Below the pieces are notes generated by a model. It was not told the origin of the DNA. It worked only from the letters and a program-made list of their open reading frames with translations, and did not search any database. From Variovorax sp. MHTC-1 (GTDB lineage: Bacteria; Pseudomonadota; Gammaproteobacteria; Burkholderiales; Burkholderiaceae_C), in assembly GCF_003984645.1 (NCBI RefSeq), contig NZ_RWKI01000005.1:310001-374000 (forward strand): a stretch of DNA of 64,000 bases, given 5' to 3'. The first letter of the stretch is position 1, and the number at the start of each line of letters is the position of its first letter. Position numbers and translations under genes: made by a program. This document shows, piece by piece, positions 1 through 9,453 of this stretch.

Positions 1-1112
1 CGGGCTACGGCTTCCTGAGCGAAAACGCCAACTTCGCCGAGCGCGTGGAACAAAGCGGTTTTCAGTTCATCGGTCCCACGCCCGAGTCGATCCGCATCAT
101 GGGCGACAAGGTGTCGGCCAAGCAGGCGATGATCAAGGCCGGCGTGCCGTGCGTGCCCGGCTCGGAGGGCGAACTGTCGGACGACCCCGCCACCAACAAG
201 CGCATCGCCCGGGCGATCGGCTATCCGGTCATCATCAAGGCCGCAGGCGGTGGCGGCGGGCGCGGCATGCGCGTGGTGCACACCGAGGCGGCGCTGGTCA
301 ATGCGATCCAGATGACCAAGGCGGAAGCCGGCGCGGCCTTCAACAATCCGTCGGTCTATATGGAGAAGTTTCTCCAGAACCCGCGCCACATCGAGATCCA
401 GATCCTCGCCGACAAGCACAAGAACGCGGTCTACCTGGGCGAGCGCGACTGCTCGATGCAGCGGCGCCACCAGAAGGTGATCGAGGAATCGCCCGCACCG
501 GGCGTCCCGCGCAAGTTGATCGAGAAGATCGGCGAGCGCTGCGCGGCCGCCTGCAAGAAGATCGGCTACCGCGGCGCCGGAACCTTCGAATTCCTCTACG
601 AGAACGGCGAGTTCTATTTCATCGAGATGAACACGCGCGTGCAGGTGGAGCATCCGGTCACCGAATTCACGACCGGCATCGACATCGTGAAGACGCAGAT
701 CATGGTCGCCGCCGGCGAGAAGCTGCCGTTCACGCAGCGCCAGATCGAGATGCGCGGCCACTCGATCGAGTGCCGCATCAACGCCGAAGACGCCTACAAG
801 TTCACGCCCTCGCCGGGCCGCATCACGATGTGGCATCCGCCGGGCGGGCCGGGGGTGCGCGTGGATTCGCACGTCTACACCAACTACTTCGTGCCGCCGA
901 ACTACGACTCGATGGTCGGCAAGATCATCGTGCACGGCGATACCCGCGACCAGGCCTTGGCGCGCATGCGCACTGCGTTGAGCGAAACGGTGATCGAGGG
1001 TATTCAAACCAACATCCCGCTGCACCGCGAGTTGATGGTCGATGCCAAGTTCATGAGCGGCGGCACCAATATCCACTACCTCGAAGAGTGGCTCGCGGCC
1101 CACAAGCGCTGA
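1..1112 (+). CDS. accC: Biotin carboxylase subunit of acetyl-CoA carboxylase (3' part)
   Basis: Carboxylates biotin on the AccB carrier using ATP and bicarbonate, the first half-reaction of malonyl-CoA formation for fatty acid synthesis in the cytosol. The gene enters from the left edge: the frame is open from base 3 and reads [11 protein letters not shown], the usual biotin-carboxylase text well inside the N-terminal domain. The ATP-grasp glycine loop ([10 protein letters not shown]) is near base 245, and the conserved [14 protein letters not shown] core near 625-665. It stops with TGA at 1110-1112. Only the first part of the protein is missing and no lesion is visible. prmA follows after 16 nt, the usual accBC-prmA order in Burkholderiales, so the two are probably cotranscribed. 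The valine/GTG at base 45 is internal, not a start. Confidence 0.96.
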   Translation, partial: GYGFLSENANFAERVEQSGFQFIGPTPESIRIMGDKVSAKQAMIKAGVPCVPGSEGELSDDPATNKRIARAIGYPVIIKAAGGGGGRGMRVVHTEAALVNAIQMTKAEAGAAFNNPSVYMEKFLQNPRHIEIQILADKHKNAVYLGERDCSMQRRHQKVIEESPAPGVPRKLIEKIGERCAAACKKIGYRGAGTFEFLYENGEFYFIEMNTRVQVEHPVTEFTTGIDIVKTQIMVAAGEKLPFTQRQIEMRGHSIECRINAEDAYKFTPSPGRITMWHPPGGPGVRVDSHVYTNYFVPPNYDSMVGKIIVHGDTRDQALARMRTALSETVIEGIQTNIPLHRELMVDAKFMSGGTNIHYLEEWLAAHKR

Positions 1113-1128
1113 GCGGGACCGCAGCACC

Positions 1129-2013
1129 GTGTTCGAACTCCGCCTGCTCGCGCCGGAAGATCGCGTCGAAACCGTCGGCGATGCGCTCGAGGCGCTCGAC
1201 GCGCTGAGCGTTTCGGTCGAGGACGCGGATGCCCAGACCGATGCCGAGCAGGCCCTGTTCGGCGAGCCGGGCATGCCACCGCCCAAGGAAGGCTGGCAGC
1301 GCTCCCGCGTGATTGCATTGTTCGTCACCGAGGCCCAGGCGCGGGAAGCCGCGGCGGTGCTGGCTGCACAGGACTTCTTCGCGGACTGCCAGGTGCTCGG
1401 TCTGGCCGATGTGCCCGAGCAGGACTGGGTGCGGCTGACCCAGTCCCAGTTTGCGCCGGTCGAAATCACCCCTGAGTTCTGGATCGTGCCCACCTGGCAC
1501 GAGCCGCCGGCGCAGGCGCGCCAGGTGATTCGCCTCGATCCGGGCCTGGCCTTCGGCACCGGCACCCACCCGACCACGCGCATGTGCCTGCGCTGGATCG
1601 CATCGCGCGCAAAACCGGCCGGCAAGCGGGTGCTGGACTACGGCTGCGGCTCCGGCATCCTGGCGATCGGCGCGGCCAAGTTCGGCGCAACGGACATCGA
1701 CGCCGTCGATATCGACGAAGCCGCGGTGGATTCGACGCGGCTCAACGCCGAGGCGAACAAGGTGCAGTTGAAGGCCGGGCTGTCCGACCTGGCGACCGGC
1801 CGCTACGACATCGTGCTCGCCAACATCCTCGCCACGCCGCTGAAGGTGCTGGCGCCTTTGCTGTGCGAGCACGTCGCAGCGAACGGTTCGCTGGTGCTGG
1901 CCGGAATCCTCGAGCGCCAGGCCGACGAACTGAAGCTCGCCTATGCGCCCTATGCCGCGCTGGAAGTGAGCGACAGCGAGGATGGCTGGATTCTGATGAC
2001 CGCGGCCCTCTAG
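1129..2013 (+). CDS. prmA: Ribosomal protein L11 methyltransferase
   Basis: SAM-dependent enzyme that trimethylates ribosomal protein L11 in the cytosol. The 294-residue length matches the family. The PrmA-specific GTGTHPTT motif lies at about residues 143-150. The class I SAM-binding motif (VLDYGCGSGILAI) is at about 168-180, and the NILATPL motif, equivalent to the NPP/Y catalytic loop region, is near 229-235. The start is GTG at 1129, giving MFELRLLAPED, which matches the family N-terminus; no better ATG is in frame. It lies 16 nt after accC, consistent with one transcript. Confidence 0.95.
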   Translation: MFELRLLAPEDRVETVGDALEALDALSVSVEDADAQTDAEQALFGEPGMPPPKEGWQRSRVIALFVTEAQAREAAAVLAAQDFFADCQVLGLADVPEQDWVRLTQSQFAPVEITPEFWIVPTWHEPPAQARQVIRLDPGLAFGTGTHPTTRMCLRWIASRAKPAGKRVLDYGCGSGILAIGAAKFGATDIDAVDIDEAAVDSTRLNAEANKVQLKAGLSDLATGRYDIVLANILATPLKVLAPLLCEHVAANGSLVLAGILERQADELKLAYAPYAALEVSDSEDGWILMTAAL

Positions 2014-2040
2014 ATCATCCTCGACGCTGGAGGTCGACCC

Positions 2041-2046
2041 TACAAT
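2041..2046 (+). promoter_or_regulatory. Candidate -10 box (TACAAT) for the DUF3426 gene
   Basis: TACAAT matches the sigma-70 -10 consensus at 5 of 6 positions and ends 9 nt before the ATG at 2056. No Shine-Dalgarno lies in those 9 nt, so transcription would begin at or within a few bases of the start codon. The -35 is not convincing. Inference from sequence only. Confidence 0.45.
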
Positions 2047-2055
2047 CGGCGCCTC

Positions 2056-3354
2056 ATGAGCCTGGTCACTCGCTGCCCCGCCTGCAGCACCACTTTCAAG
2101 GTGGTGAAGGACCAGCTTCGCATCTCCGACGGGTGGGTGCGCTGCGGCCGGTGCAGCGAGGTGTTCGACGCGACTGTCGATCTGCATGAAGCACCCGATG
2201 CGGCGGCCGGACATGCGGCAGTCGCACCGACGTCGGCGGCTGGTGAAGGCATCAGCGTGCAGCCCGCCGCCGAACCGCCGATCGAAACCGAACCGGAGGA
2301 AGCGGCGGAGCCGCCGGGGGACGAGGAACCCGTGCGGAACCTCGAGGAGGCGGACTTCCTCGACGATGAGCAAGAGATCGAACCACCGCTTGCCGAGCCG
2401 CCTGTTGCTGCACCGCCACCGCCTGCGCCCAAGACCTCGACATCATCCGATGCGCTGTCGCTCGCCGTCGGCGTCGTTGCCGATGAGCCCTGGCCCCAGC
2501 GTTCGCAGCCGACGCGTGCGGCCGAAGCGCAGGTGGTTCCGCCTTATCCCTCGCTCCCGCCATTCCCGAACATCGACCTGAGCTTGCCGGCCGCCCCGCC
2601 CATCGGCCGCGAGCCGCCACCGCCCCGGCCGTCGCCGCCACCTCCGCCAGTGGCCGAGGACGACACCGGCAATGCGCAACTGCAGAAGGCACTGCGCCGT
2701 GCCCGAGCGAAGTCCGCCAAGATCGCCAGGGCGAAGGCACGCGGAGAAGAGCGGGCGGCGCGCGAATCGGCACCCGTGGTACTGGCTGCCAGCGAGCCTG
2801 AGCCTGCTATCGAGCCGGCTCGGCGCAGCGCTCGGTTTTCCGACGGCGCCGAAGGATCGGCATTCTGGCAGCGGCCGGCGGTGCGGCGCTCGCTGATCGC
2901 TGCGGCCGTGCTGGCTGCGCTTCTTCTGCTCGTGCAGGTGCTGCATCAGGAGCGCGACCTCATCGCCGCGCGCCAGCCTGCACTGCGTCCCGCGCTCGCT
3001 GCGCTGTGCAGCTTGACGGGTTGCGAACTCTCGGCGCTGCGCCAGATCGGCGACATCACGATCGACGGCGCCTCTTTCGCGCGCGAGAAAAGCGGCGACG
3101 CCTACCGCCTCAGCTTCACCTTGCGCAATGCCGCCGCCGTGCCGCTCGCGATGCCCGCGGTCGAGCTGTCATTGCTCGACATGCAGGAGCGCGCCGTGAT
3201 CCGGCGCGTGCTCATGCCGGCCGAGTTCGGCGCGCCGACCGTCCTGCCGGCCCGTGCCGAGCGCGCGGCGTCGTTGCCGCTGGCACTGACCGGGCCCGAA
3301 GCCGCGGCCCTGCCGCCGATCGCGGGCTACCGGGTACTGGCCTTCTATCCTTGA
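2056..3354 (+). CDS. Zinc-ribbon, DUF3426 single-pass membrane protein
   Basis: Function is unknown. The N-terminus is an MJ0042-type zinc finger with Cys7-x2-Cys10 and Cys30-x2-Cys33 (RCPAC...RCGRC). A long low-complexity region rich in Pro, Ala and Glu follows (about 50-260). A single transmembrane helix (RRSLIAAAVLAALLLLVQVL) lies at about 277-296. The C-terminal domain has the DUF3426 pattern, with a segment on non-polar beta strands ending in AGYRVLAFYP. The topology suggests a cytoplasmic zinc ribbon and a periplasmic DUF3426 domain. Position next to accC-prmA is conserved in betaproteobacteria, but no partner can be deduced from that. The 432 residues are typical given the variable linker. 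Confidence 0.85.
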   Translation: MSLVTRCPACSTTFKVVKDQLRISDGWVRCGRCSEVFDATVDLHEAPDAAAGHAAVAPTSAAGEGISVQPAAEPPIETEPEEAAEPPGDEEPVRNLEEADFLDDEQEIEPPLAEPPVAAPPPPAPKTSTSSDALSLAVGVVADEPWPQRSQPTRAAEAQVVPPYPSLPPFPNIDLSLPAAPPIGREPPPPRPSPPPPPVAEDDTGNAQLQKALRRARAKSAKIARAKARGEERAARESAPVVLAASEPEPAIEPARRSARFSDGAEGSAFWQRPAVRRSLIAAAVLAALLLLVQVLHQERDLIAARQPALRPALAALCSLTGCELSALRQIGDITIDGASFAREKSGDAYRLSFTLRNAAAVPLAMPAVELSLLDMQERAVIRRVLMPAEFGAPTVLPARAERAASLPLALTGPEAAALPPIAGYRVLAFYP

Positions 3355-3397
3355 GCCGCGCGCTCTTTCCTTTTTCTATCCAACCAGCGGTTCATCC

Positions 3398-4300
3398 ATG
3401 GCAGCAGTGATTTGCGGTTCCCTCGCGTTCGACACCATCATGACTTTCGAGGGACGGTTCGCCGACCAGATCCTCCCGGACCAGTTGCACATCCTCAATG
3501 TGTCCTTTCTCGTACCCGGCCTCAGGCGCGACTTCGGCGGTTGCGCGGGCAACATCGCCTACAGCCTCAACGCGCTCGGCGGCACCGCGCTGCCGATGGC
3601 GACCGTGGGCGGCGACGGCAGCGACTACGTGCAGCGGCTGCGAACGCTGGGCATCAGCACCGAGTTCGTGCGGCAGGTGGACGACAGCTTCACCGCGCAG
3701 GCCATGATCATGAACGACCGCGACAACAACCAGATCACGGCCTTTCATCCAGGCGCGATGCAGCAGGCGCACATCACTCGCATCGCGGCGCGCGAGGACA
3801 TCCGCCTCGGCATCATCGCGCCCGACGGCCGCGAGGCGATGCTGCAGCATGCCGAACAGTTCAAGGCGGCGGACATTCCCTTCGTGTTCGATCCCGGCCA
3901 GGGCCTGCCGATGTTCGACGGCAAAGAGCTCGCGCATTTCGTCGACCTGGCCAGCTGGGTGGTGGTCAACGACTACGAAGGAAAGATGCTCTCGCAGCGC
4001 ACGGGCTGGAGCCTTGCTGAGATTTCGGAGCGTGTGCGCGGACTGGTCGTCACCTTGGCTGCAGATGGCTGCGAAGTGTGGACCGAGGGCGAGCGCGAGC
4101 ACGTGCCTGGCGTGAAGCCGACGGCCGTGGTCGAGCCGACCGGCTGCGGCGACGCATGGCGCGGTGCGCTGCTGTTCGGATTGGAAGAGGGCTGGCCGCT
4201 CTCGCGTTGCGCAGCGTTGGGCAATCGCATCGGCGCGCTCAAGATCGCGCAGCGCGGGCCGCAGAACTACCAGGTGGATCGCAAAGCCCTCGGCCTTTGA
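3398..4300 (+). CDS. PfkB-family sugar/nucleoside kinase (adenosine-kinase-like)
   Basis: Ribokinase-fold kinase that transfers the ATP gamma-phosphate to a sugar or nucleoside hydroxyl. The N-terminal substrate region has GGCAGNIAYSLNALG (around residue 47), the GGN-type PfkB signature 1. Signature 2 is near residue 247 as EPTGCGDAWRGAL, with the catalytic Asp in GCGDA; Cys replaces the usual Ala of GAGD and Trp the usual Phe. Length (300 residues) and overall text resemble the small adenosine-kinase-like subgroup often annotated only as carbohydrate kinase. The substrate cannot be decided from sequence. It is the last gene of the accC strand group and is followed directly by a terminator. 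Confidence 0.85.
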   Translation: MAAVICGSLAFDTIMTFEGRFADQILPDQLHILNVSFLVPGLRRDFGGCAGNIAYSLNALGGTALPMATVGGDGSDYVQRLRTLGISTEFVRQVDDSFTAQAMIMNDRDNNQITAFHPGAMQQAHITRIAAREDIRLGIIAPDGREAMLQHAEQFKAADIPFVFDPGQGLPMFDGKELAHFVDLASWVVVNDYEGKMLSQRTGWSLAEISERVRGLVVTLAADGCEVWTEGEREHVPGVKPTAVVEPTGCGDAWRGALLFGLEEGWPLSRCAALGNRIGALKIAQRGPQNYQVDRKALGL

Positions 4301-4312
4301 TGCGGGAATGAA

Positions 4313-4344
4313 AAAAGCCCGACACCTTTCGGTGCCGGGCTTTT
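4313..4344. terminator. Rho-independent terminator, bidirectional
   Basis: A 14-bp stem, AAAAGCCCGACACC pairing with GGTGCCGGGCTTTT with one G-U/A-C exchange, closes a TTTC loop. A-tract and T-tract flank it symmetrically. It can end both the plus-strand kinase gene (stop at 4300) and the minus-strand histone-like gene (stop at 4367). Confidence 0.9.
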
Positions 4345-4366
4345 GCCTTCAAGGCCGCTGAACGAC

Positions 4367-4846
4367 TCAGGGCTTGCTGGCCGTCGGAAACGGCCAGGCT
4401 GCCTGCGGGTTCAGCGTCGTTTGCGCTGCAGGAGCAGGCGCTACGGCTGCCTTGGCGGGCGCTTTCGCAGCCTTCTTGGCAGCAGGCTTTTTCGCTGCTT
4501 TCTTGGCAGCAGGCTTCTTGGCCGCAGCCTTTTTCGCAGGCGCCTTCTTGGCAGGAGCCTTCTTCGCGGCGGCCTTCTTTGCCGGCGCCTTCTTGGCTGC
4601 TGCCTTCTTCGCAGGAGCCTTCTTCGCGGCGGCCTTCTTCGCTGGCGCCTTCTTGGCGGCTACCTTCTTCGCAGGAGCCTTCTTCGCAGCGGCCTTCTTC
4701 GCCGGTGCCTTCTTGGCGGCTACCTTCTTCGCAGGAGCCTTCTTCGCAGCGACCTTCTTGGCCGGTGCCTTCTTGGCGGCTACCTTCTTAGCCGGAGCCT
4801 TCTTTGCGGCGGCTTTCTTGGCCGGCGCTTTCTTTGCAGTTGCCAT
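4367..4846 (-). CDS. Histone H1-like Lys/Ala/Pro-rich DNA-binding protein
   Basis: A 159-residue, extremely basic protein made almost wholly of the decapeptide [11 protein letters not shown], repeated about nine times from residue 3, then degenerate PAAKKAAKK units. A short non-repetitive tail ends [17 protein letters not shown]. The composition matches bacterial histone H1-like/AlgP-type proteins, which bind DNA non-specifically through lysines and can compact the nucleoid. A strong Shine-Dalgarno (AAGGAG) lies 8 nt before the ATG. The repeats are exact enough at DNA level to expand or contract by slippage, so copy number may vary between strains. There are no folded-domain motifs. It sits between two minus-strand/plus-strand operons with its own terminator. 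Confidence 0.88.
   Translation of the reverse strand: MATAKKAPAKKAAAKKAPAKKVAAKKAPAKKVAAKKAPAKKVAAKKAPAKKAAAKKAPAKKVAAKKAPAKKAAAKKAPAKKAAAKKAPAKKAAAKKAPAKKAPAKKAAAKKPAAKKAAKKPAAKKAAKAPAKAAVAPAPAAQTTLNPQAAWPFPTASKP
4490..4837 (-). repeat. 30-bp coding tandem repeat (60-bp higher-order unit)
   Basis: Imperfect tandem repeats of 30 bp, each encoding AAKKAPAKK plus Val or Ala. Neighbouring units alternate so that 60-bp pairs match better than adjacent 30-bp units (for example around 4610-4790). This is a candidate slippage tract inside the histone-like gene. Confidence 0.85.
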
Positions 4847-5037
4847 TTCTATTTCTCCTTGATCAAGTTGAAAAAATCAACCTTTGAAGCGCTCCACGCA
4901 TGTTGGTAGCGTGAAGCGATTCATGGCGTTGGAGCAAGCCCCAGCACCATGAACACCTGAGCTTTTCACCGCCGCACTCTTCGATGCGTGTTGCCGGCGA
5001 AAGCAATTCTTGAATTCACTTTATTTGTCGGAACGAT

Positions 5038-6264
5038 TCAATCCCAGGAGAGCGCACCACCCGACTGATACTCGATCACGCGGGTTTCGAAGAAGTTGCG
5101 CTCCTTCTTCAGGTCAATCATTTCGCTCATCCAGGGGAACGGGTTTTCCTCGTTCGGGAAGAGCGTTTCCAGGCCGATCTGCTGCGCGCGCCGGTTGGCG
5201 ATGTAGCGCAGGTAGCCCTTGAACATGGAGGCATTCATGCCGAGCACGCCGCGAGGCATGGTGTCTTCGGCGTATCGGTACTCGAGCTCGACGGCCTTCA
5301 GGAAGAGGGCCTTGATCTCGGCCTTGAACTCCGCGGTCCAGAGGTGCGGGTTCTCGAGTTTCAGCTGGTTGATCAGGTCGATGCCGAAGTTGCAGTGCAT
5401 CGACTCGTCGCGCAGGATGTACTGGTACTGCTCGGCGGCGCCGGTCATCTTGTTCTGGCGGCCCAGCGCGAGGATCTGGGTGAAGCCGACGTAAAAGAAC
5501 AGTCCCTCCATCAGGCAGGCAAAGACGATCAGCGACTTGAGCAGCGTCTGATCGTTCTCGTGCGTGCCGGTGTGGAAGTGCGGGTCGCTGATAGCTTCGA
5601 TGAAGGGGATCAGGAACTGGTCCTTCTCGCGGATCGACGGCACCTCGTTGTAGGCGTTGAAGATCTCGCTCTCGTCCAGGCCGAGCGACTCGACGATGTA
5701 TTGGTAGGCGTGGGTGTGGATCGCCTCCTCGAAGGCCTGGCGCAGCAGAAACTGGCGGCACTCGGGCGCCGTGATGTGGCGGTAGGTGCCCAGCACGATG
5801 TTGTTCGCGGCCAGCGAATCGGCGGTCACGAAGAAGCCGAGATTGCGCTTGACGATGCGGCGCTCGTCTTCGGTCAGGCCGTTGGGGTCTTTCCAGAGCG
5901 CGATGTCGCGCGTCATGTTCACTTCCTGCGGCATCCAATGGTTGGCGCAGGTGGCGAGGTACTTCTCCCAGGCCCACTTGTACTTGAACGGAACCAGCTG
6001 GTTGACGTCGGTCTGACCATTGATGATGCGCTTGTCGGCGGCCTTGACGCGGCGCGCGGCCTGCGCTTGCGGCACGGAAGCCGCAGCGGGCCGCAGCGCG
6101 GCGCCATCATCGAGTGCGCGGAAGGTCGGGGCGATAGGAGCAGTTTGCGAAGTCGGGAGCTCCGACGAGCGACCGGCGGTCGCGTCGTTGCTTGATGAGT
6201 GCCGCAATCCTTGTTGCAGATCCTTTGGCAAGGAGGGCTTGACTTCTTCGTCCCAGGTCAACAT
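5038..6264 (-). CDS. nrdB: Class Ia ribonucleotide reductase, beta (radical) subunit
   Basis: Makes and stores the tyrosyl radical/di-iron cofactor used by NrdA to reduce ribonucleoside diphosphates. Iron-ligand motifs are present: an upstream acidic ligand region, then [12 protein letters not shown] at about residues 174-186. The Tyr four residues after the His aligns with the radical Tyr122 of E. coli. The C-terminus carries the conserved NFFE...EYQ segment and ends GGALSWD. The start is taken as the ATG at 6264 ([11 protein letters not shown]); a TTG four codons upstream is open but less likely. About 60 N-terminal residues form a non-conserved extension. nrdA lies 150 nt upstream on the same strand. 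Confidence 0.95.
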   Translation of the reverse strand: MLTWDEEVKPSLPKDLQQGLRHSSSNDATAGRSSELPTSQTAPIAPTFRALDDGAALRPAAASVPQAQAARRVKAADKRIINGQTDVNQLVPFKYKWAWEKYLATCANHWMPQEVNMTRDIALWKDPNGLTEDERRIVKRNLGFFVTADSLAANNIVLGTYRHITAPECRQFLLRQAFEEAIHTHAYQYIVESLGLDESEIFNAYNEVPSIREKDQFLIPFIEAISDPHFHTGTHENDQTLLKSLIVFACLMEGLFFYVGFTQILALGRQNKMTGAAEQYQYILRDESMHCNFGIDLINQLKLENPHLWTAEFKAEIKALFLKAVELEYRYAEDTMPRGVLGMNASMFKGYLRYIANRRAQQIGLETLFPNEENPFPWMSEMIDLKKERNFFETRVIEYQSGGALSWD

Positions 6265-6414
6265 AGAAAAATCCAATGCTCAAATTATGTGAGCAACGAT
6301 GTGAGTTGCAAAGTGCTGCTTCACATCGCGCTCCAATTATGTTGCCGTTATGTTGTTCGCATGCATCGCCATCTGTCAGGCGATGCCGCGAATCACGGCA
6401 CCTTCACGCTGACA

Positions 6415-9342
6415 TCACTGGCACGCTTCGCAGGTCGGATCGTCGACGCCGCAGAACGCGATGTCGGTCGCGGGCATCGCACTCAACTGCGCTTGCGCTG
6501 CGAGTGCGGCCGCTTCGAGCGCGCTCATGCCCGACGAAGATGCGTCGCCACTGCCATTGCCTCCCGAGGACACCGCGTTGAGACGGCCCGATTGCACGGT
6601 CGATTTCTCGGCGTGCGTCGCGCTCTGCGTGCGCAGGTAGTAGGTGGTCTTCAGGCCGCGCAGCCAAGCGAGCTTGTAGGTGTCGTCGAGCTTCTTGCCC
6701 GATGCGCCGGCCATGTAGATGTTGAGCGACTGCGCCTGGTCGATCCACTTCTGGCGGCGCGCAGCAGCCTCCACCAGCCAGGTGGTCTCGACTTCGAACG
6801 CGGTAGCGTAGAGCGCCTTCACGTCCTGCGGCACGCGGTCGATCGGGCGCAGCGAGCCGTCGAAATGCTTGAGGTCCATCACCATCACGTCGTCCCACAG
6901 GCCCAGGCGCTTGAGGTCGCGCACCAGGTAGTGGTTGATGACGGTGAACTCGCCCGAGAGGTTCGACTTGACCGAGAGGTTGCCGAAGCAGGGCTCGATC
7001 GAGGCGTCGACGCCGATGATGTTCGAGATGGTCGCAGTCGGCGCGATGGCGACGCAGTTCGAATTGCGCATGCCGTCGGCCTTGATCTTCTGGCGCAGCG
7101 CGTTCCAGTCGAGCGTGGACGAGCGGTCGACGTCGACGTAGCCGCCGCGCGCCTTCTCCAGCAGGTCGAGCGTGTCGAGCGGCAGGATGCCCTTGTCCCA
7201 CAGCGAGCCCTTGTAGCTCGAGTACTTGCCGCGCTCGCGCGCCAGCTCGGTCGAGGCCCAGTAGGCGTGGTAGCAGATCGCTTCCATCGATTCGTCGGCG
7301 AACTGCACCGCTTCCTGCGAAGCGTAGGGGATGCGCAGCTCGTACAGCGCATCCTGGAAGCCCATCACGCCGAGGCCGACCGGGCGGTGGCGCAGGTTCG
7401 AGTCGCGCGCCTTCTTGACCGCGTAGTAGTTAATGTCGATCACGTTGTCCAGCATGCGCATCGCGGTCGCGATCGTGCGCTGGAGCTTCTCCTGGTCGAC
7501 CTTTCCGTCCTTCAGATGCTGCAGCAGATTGACCGAGCCGAGGTTGCAGACCGCGGTTTCGGTGTCGCTGGTGTTGAGCGTGATCTCGGTGCACAGGTTC
7601 GAGGAATGGACCACGCCGGCATGTTGCTGGGGCGAGCGCACGTTGCAGGCGTCCTTGAAGGTGATCCACGGATGCCCGGTCTCGAACAGCATCGTGAGCA
7701 TCTTGCGCCAGAGGTCGGTGGCCTGGACCGTGCGGGTGGGCTTGATCTCGCCGCGCGCGGCCTTCTCTTCATAGGCGACGTAGGCGGTTTCGAAGTCGGT
7801 GCCGAACTTGTCGTGCAGGTCGGGCACGTTGGAGGGAGAGAACAGCGTCCAGCTGCCCTTTTCCATCACGCGGCGCATGAACAGGTCGGGGATCCAGTTC
7901 GCCGTGTTCATGTCGTGCGTGCGGCGGCGGTCGTCGCCGGTGTTCTTGCGCAGCTCGAGGAACTCCTCGATGTCGAGGTGCCAGCTTTCCAGGTAGGTGC
8001 AGACCGCGCCCTTGCGCTTGCCGCCCTGGTTGACCGCCACCGCGGTGTCGTTCACCACCTTGAGGAAGGGCACCACGCCCTGCGACTCGCCGTTGGTGCC
8101 CTTGATGTGGCTGCCGAGTGCGCGCACGCGCGTCCAGTCGTTGCCCAGGCCGCCGGCGAACTTGGAGAGCAGGGCGTTTTCCTTGATCGACTCGTAGATG
8201 CCGTCGAGGTCGTCGGGCACGGTGGTCAGGTAGCAGCTCGAGAGCTGCGAACGCAGCGTGCCGCTGTTGAACAGCGTCGGCGTGCTCGACATGAAGTCGA
8301 AGGACGACAGCACTTCGTAGAACTCGATCGCGCGGGCTTCGCGATCGATCTCGTTGAGGGCCAGCCCCATCGCCACGCGCATGAAGAAAGCCTGCGGCAG
8401 CTCGATGCGCGTCTTGCGCACGTGCAGGAAGTAGCGGTCGTACAGGGTCTGCAGGCCGAGGTAGTCGAACTGCAGGTCGCGCTGTGGCTTGAGCGCGGCG
8501 CCCAGGCGGTGCAGGTCGTACTGCAGCAGCTTCTCGTCGAGCAGTTCGTTGTCGACGCCCTTCTTGACGAACTGCGGGAAGTAGTCGGCGTAGGCCTGCG
8601 CACGTTCGGCCGGCATCACCTCGCGGCCGATGATCTCCTTGAAGATCGTGTGCAGCAGCAGGCGCGCGGTGGCGAAGGTGTAGTCCGGGTCTTTCTCGAT
8701 CAGGGTGCGGGCCGCCAGGATCGAAGCCTTGTAGACCTCGTCGAGCGGCACCCCGTCGTAGAGGTTGCGCATCGTTTCGGCCACGATCGGGCCAGCCGTG
8801 ATGCTGTCGCCCAGGCCTTCGCAGGCGGATTCGATCAGGCCCTTGAGTTCGTTGAGGTCGAGCGCGACGCGCTCGCCGCGGTCCAGCACGTGCAGCGTCG
8901 AAACGGCGATCTGCGCGTCCTGCTCGCCCGACTTCGAACGCTCCTGCGAACGGCGTTCGCGGTACAGCACATAGGCACGCGCGATCTCGTGGTGGCCGCC
9001 GCGCATCAGGCCGAGTTCGACCTGGTCCTGCACGTCCTCGATGTGGAAGGTGCCGCCGCCTGGACGCGAGCGCACCATCGCGCGCACCACGCCCTGGGTC
9101 AGGTTGTCGACCGTCTCGCGAACGCTGGCGGAAGCCGCGCCCTGGGTGCCGTGCACCGCGAGGAAGGCTTTCATCATCGCGATCGCGATCTTGTTCGGCT
9201 CGAAGGGGACGACCGCGCCGTTGCGGCGAATGATCTGGTAGTTGGCGAGCGCGTTGCCGGCGTGAGAGCCTGCAACATCATTTTTTTGCGGCGTCGAGGG
9301 TACGGCGCGAGGGGTGGCGGGGGTGTTCAGAGCTGTTTGCAT
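6415..9342 (-). CDS. nrdA: Class Ia ribonucleotide reductase, alpha (catalytic) subunit
   Basis: Reduces NDPs to dNDPs. An N-terminal ATP-cone (text VPFEPNKIAIAMMKAF, about residues 40-140) provides allosteric overall-activity control. Catalytic residues line up with E. coli NrdA: the first active-site Cys in SSCYL (about 368), N-L-C-T-E (about 583, giving Asn, Cys and Glu), and the second Cys in AVCNLGSVN (about 600). The redox tail ends CEACQ, a C-x2-C. The ATG at 9342 (MQTALNTPAT) has AGGA 5-8 nt upstream, so the longer open frame to 9423 is untranslated. That upstream DNA holds a promoter and two NrdR boxes. 975 residues fits the family. Confidence 0.96.
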   Translation of the reverse strand: MQTALNTPATPRAVPSTPQKNDVAGSHAGNALANYQIIRRNGAVVPFEPNKIAIAMMKAFLAVHGTQGAASASVRETVDNLTQGVVRAMVRSRPGGGTFHIEDVQDQVELGLMRGGHHEIARAYVLYRERRSQERSKSGEQDAQIAVSTLHVLDRGERVALDLNELKGLIESACEGLGDSITAGPIVAETMRNLYDGVPLDEVYKASILAARTLIEKDPDYTFATARLLLHTIFKEIIGREVMPAERAQAYADYFPQFVKKGVDNELLDEKLLQYDLHRLGAALKPQRDLQFDYLGLQTLYDRYFLHVRKTRIELPQAFFMRVAMGLALNEIDREARAIEFYEVLSSFDFMSSTPTLFNSGTLRSQLSSCYLTTVPDDLDGIYESIKENALLSKFAGGLGNDWTRVRALGSHIKGTNGESQGVVPFLKVVNDTAVAVNQGGKRKGAVCTYLESWHLDIEEFLELRKNTGDDRRRTHDMNTANWIPDLFMRRVMEKGSWTLFSPSNVPDLHDKFGTDFETAYVAYEEKAARGEIKPTRTVQATDLWRKMLTMLFETGHPWITFKDACNVRSPQQHAGVVHSSNLCTEITLNTSDTETAVCNLGSVNLLQHLKDGKVDQEKLQRTIATAMRMLDNVIDINYYAVKKARDSNLRHRPVGLGVMGFQDALYELRIPYASQEAVQFADESMEAICYHAYWASTELARERGKYSSYKGSLWDKGILPLDTLDLLEKARGGYVDVDRSSTLDWNALRQKIKADGMRNSNCVAIAPTATISNIIGVDASIEPCFGNLSVKSNLSGEFTVINHYLVRDLKRLGLWDDVMVMDLKHFDGSLRPIDRVPQDVKALYATAFEVETTWLVEAAARRQKWIDQAQSLNIYMAGASGKKLDDTYKLAWLRGLKTTYYLRTQSATHAEKSTVQSGRLNAVSSGGNGSGDASSSGMSALEAAALAAQAQLSAMPATDIAFCGVDDPTCEACQ

Positions 9343-9421
9343 TCGATCCTCGGTTGGCAATTCTTGTTGGGGCGGTGGTGCCGCATGCGGCCGGATGCTT
9401 GGCGTCAAGCACGGGCAAGGC

Positions 9422-9437
9422 ACACTATATCTAGGGT
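9422..9437 (-). promoter_or_regulatory. NrdR box, proximal
   Basis: ACACTATATCTAGGGT matches the NrdR box consensus ACACWATATATWGTGT at 14 of 16 positions. It covers the -10 hexamer of the nrdA promoter, so binding of the ATP/dATP-sensing repressor NrdR would block RNA polymerase. The NrdR gene is not in this window. Confidence 0.85.
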
Positions 9438-9452
9438 CTGGCGGGTCTACAA
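9424..9452 (-). promoter_or_regulatory. nrdAB promoter
   Basis: On the minus strand, TTGTAG (9452-9447) and TATAGT (9429-9424) are separated by exactly 17 bp. The -10 matches consensus at 5 of 6 positions and the -35 at 3 of 6. It lies about 80 bp upstream of the nrdA ATG and is embedded between and within the two NrdR boxes. Confidence 0.7.
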
Positions 9453-9453
9453 C

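Noticed and set aside
4490..4837. Regular 30-bp repeats that could look like a CRISPR array
   Set aside because: There are no unique spacers; every unit is in frame and encodes a decapeptide of the histone-like protein.
9343..9423. Longer NrdA start at 9423
   Set aside because: The extra 27 residues overlap the promoter -10 position and have no family similarity; AGGA precedes the ATG at 9342.
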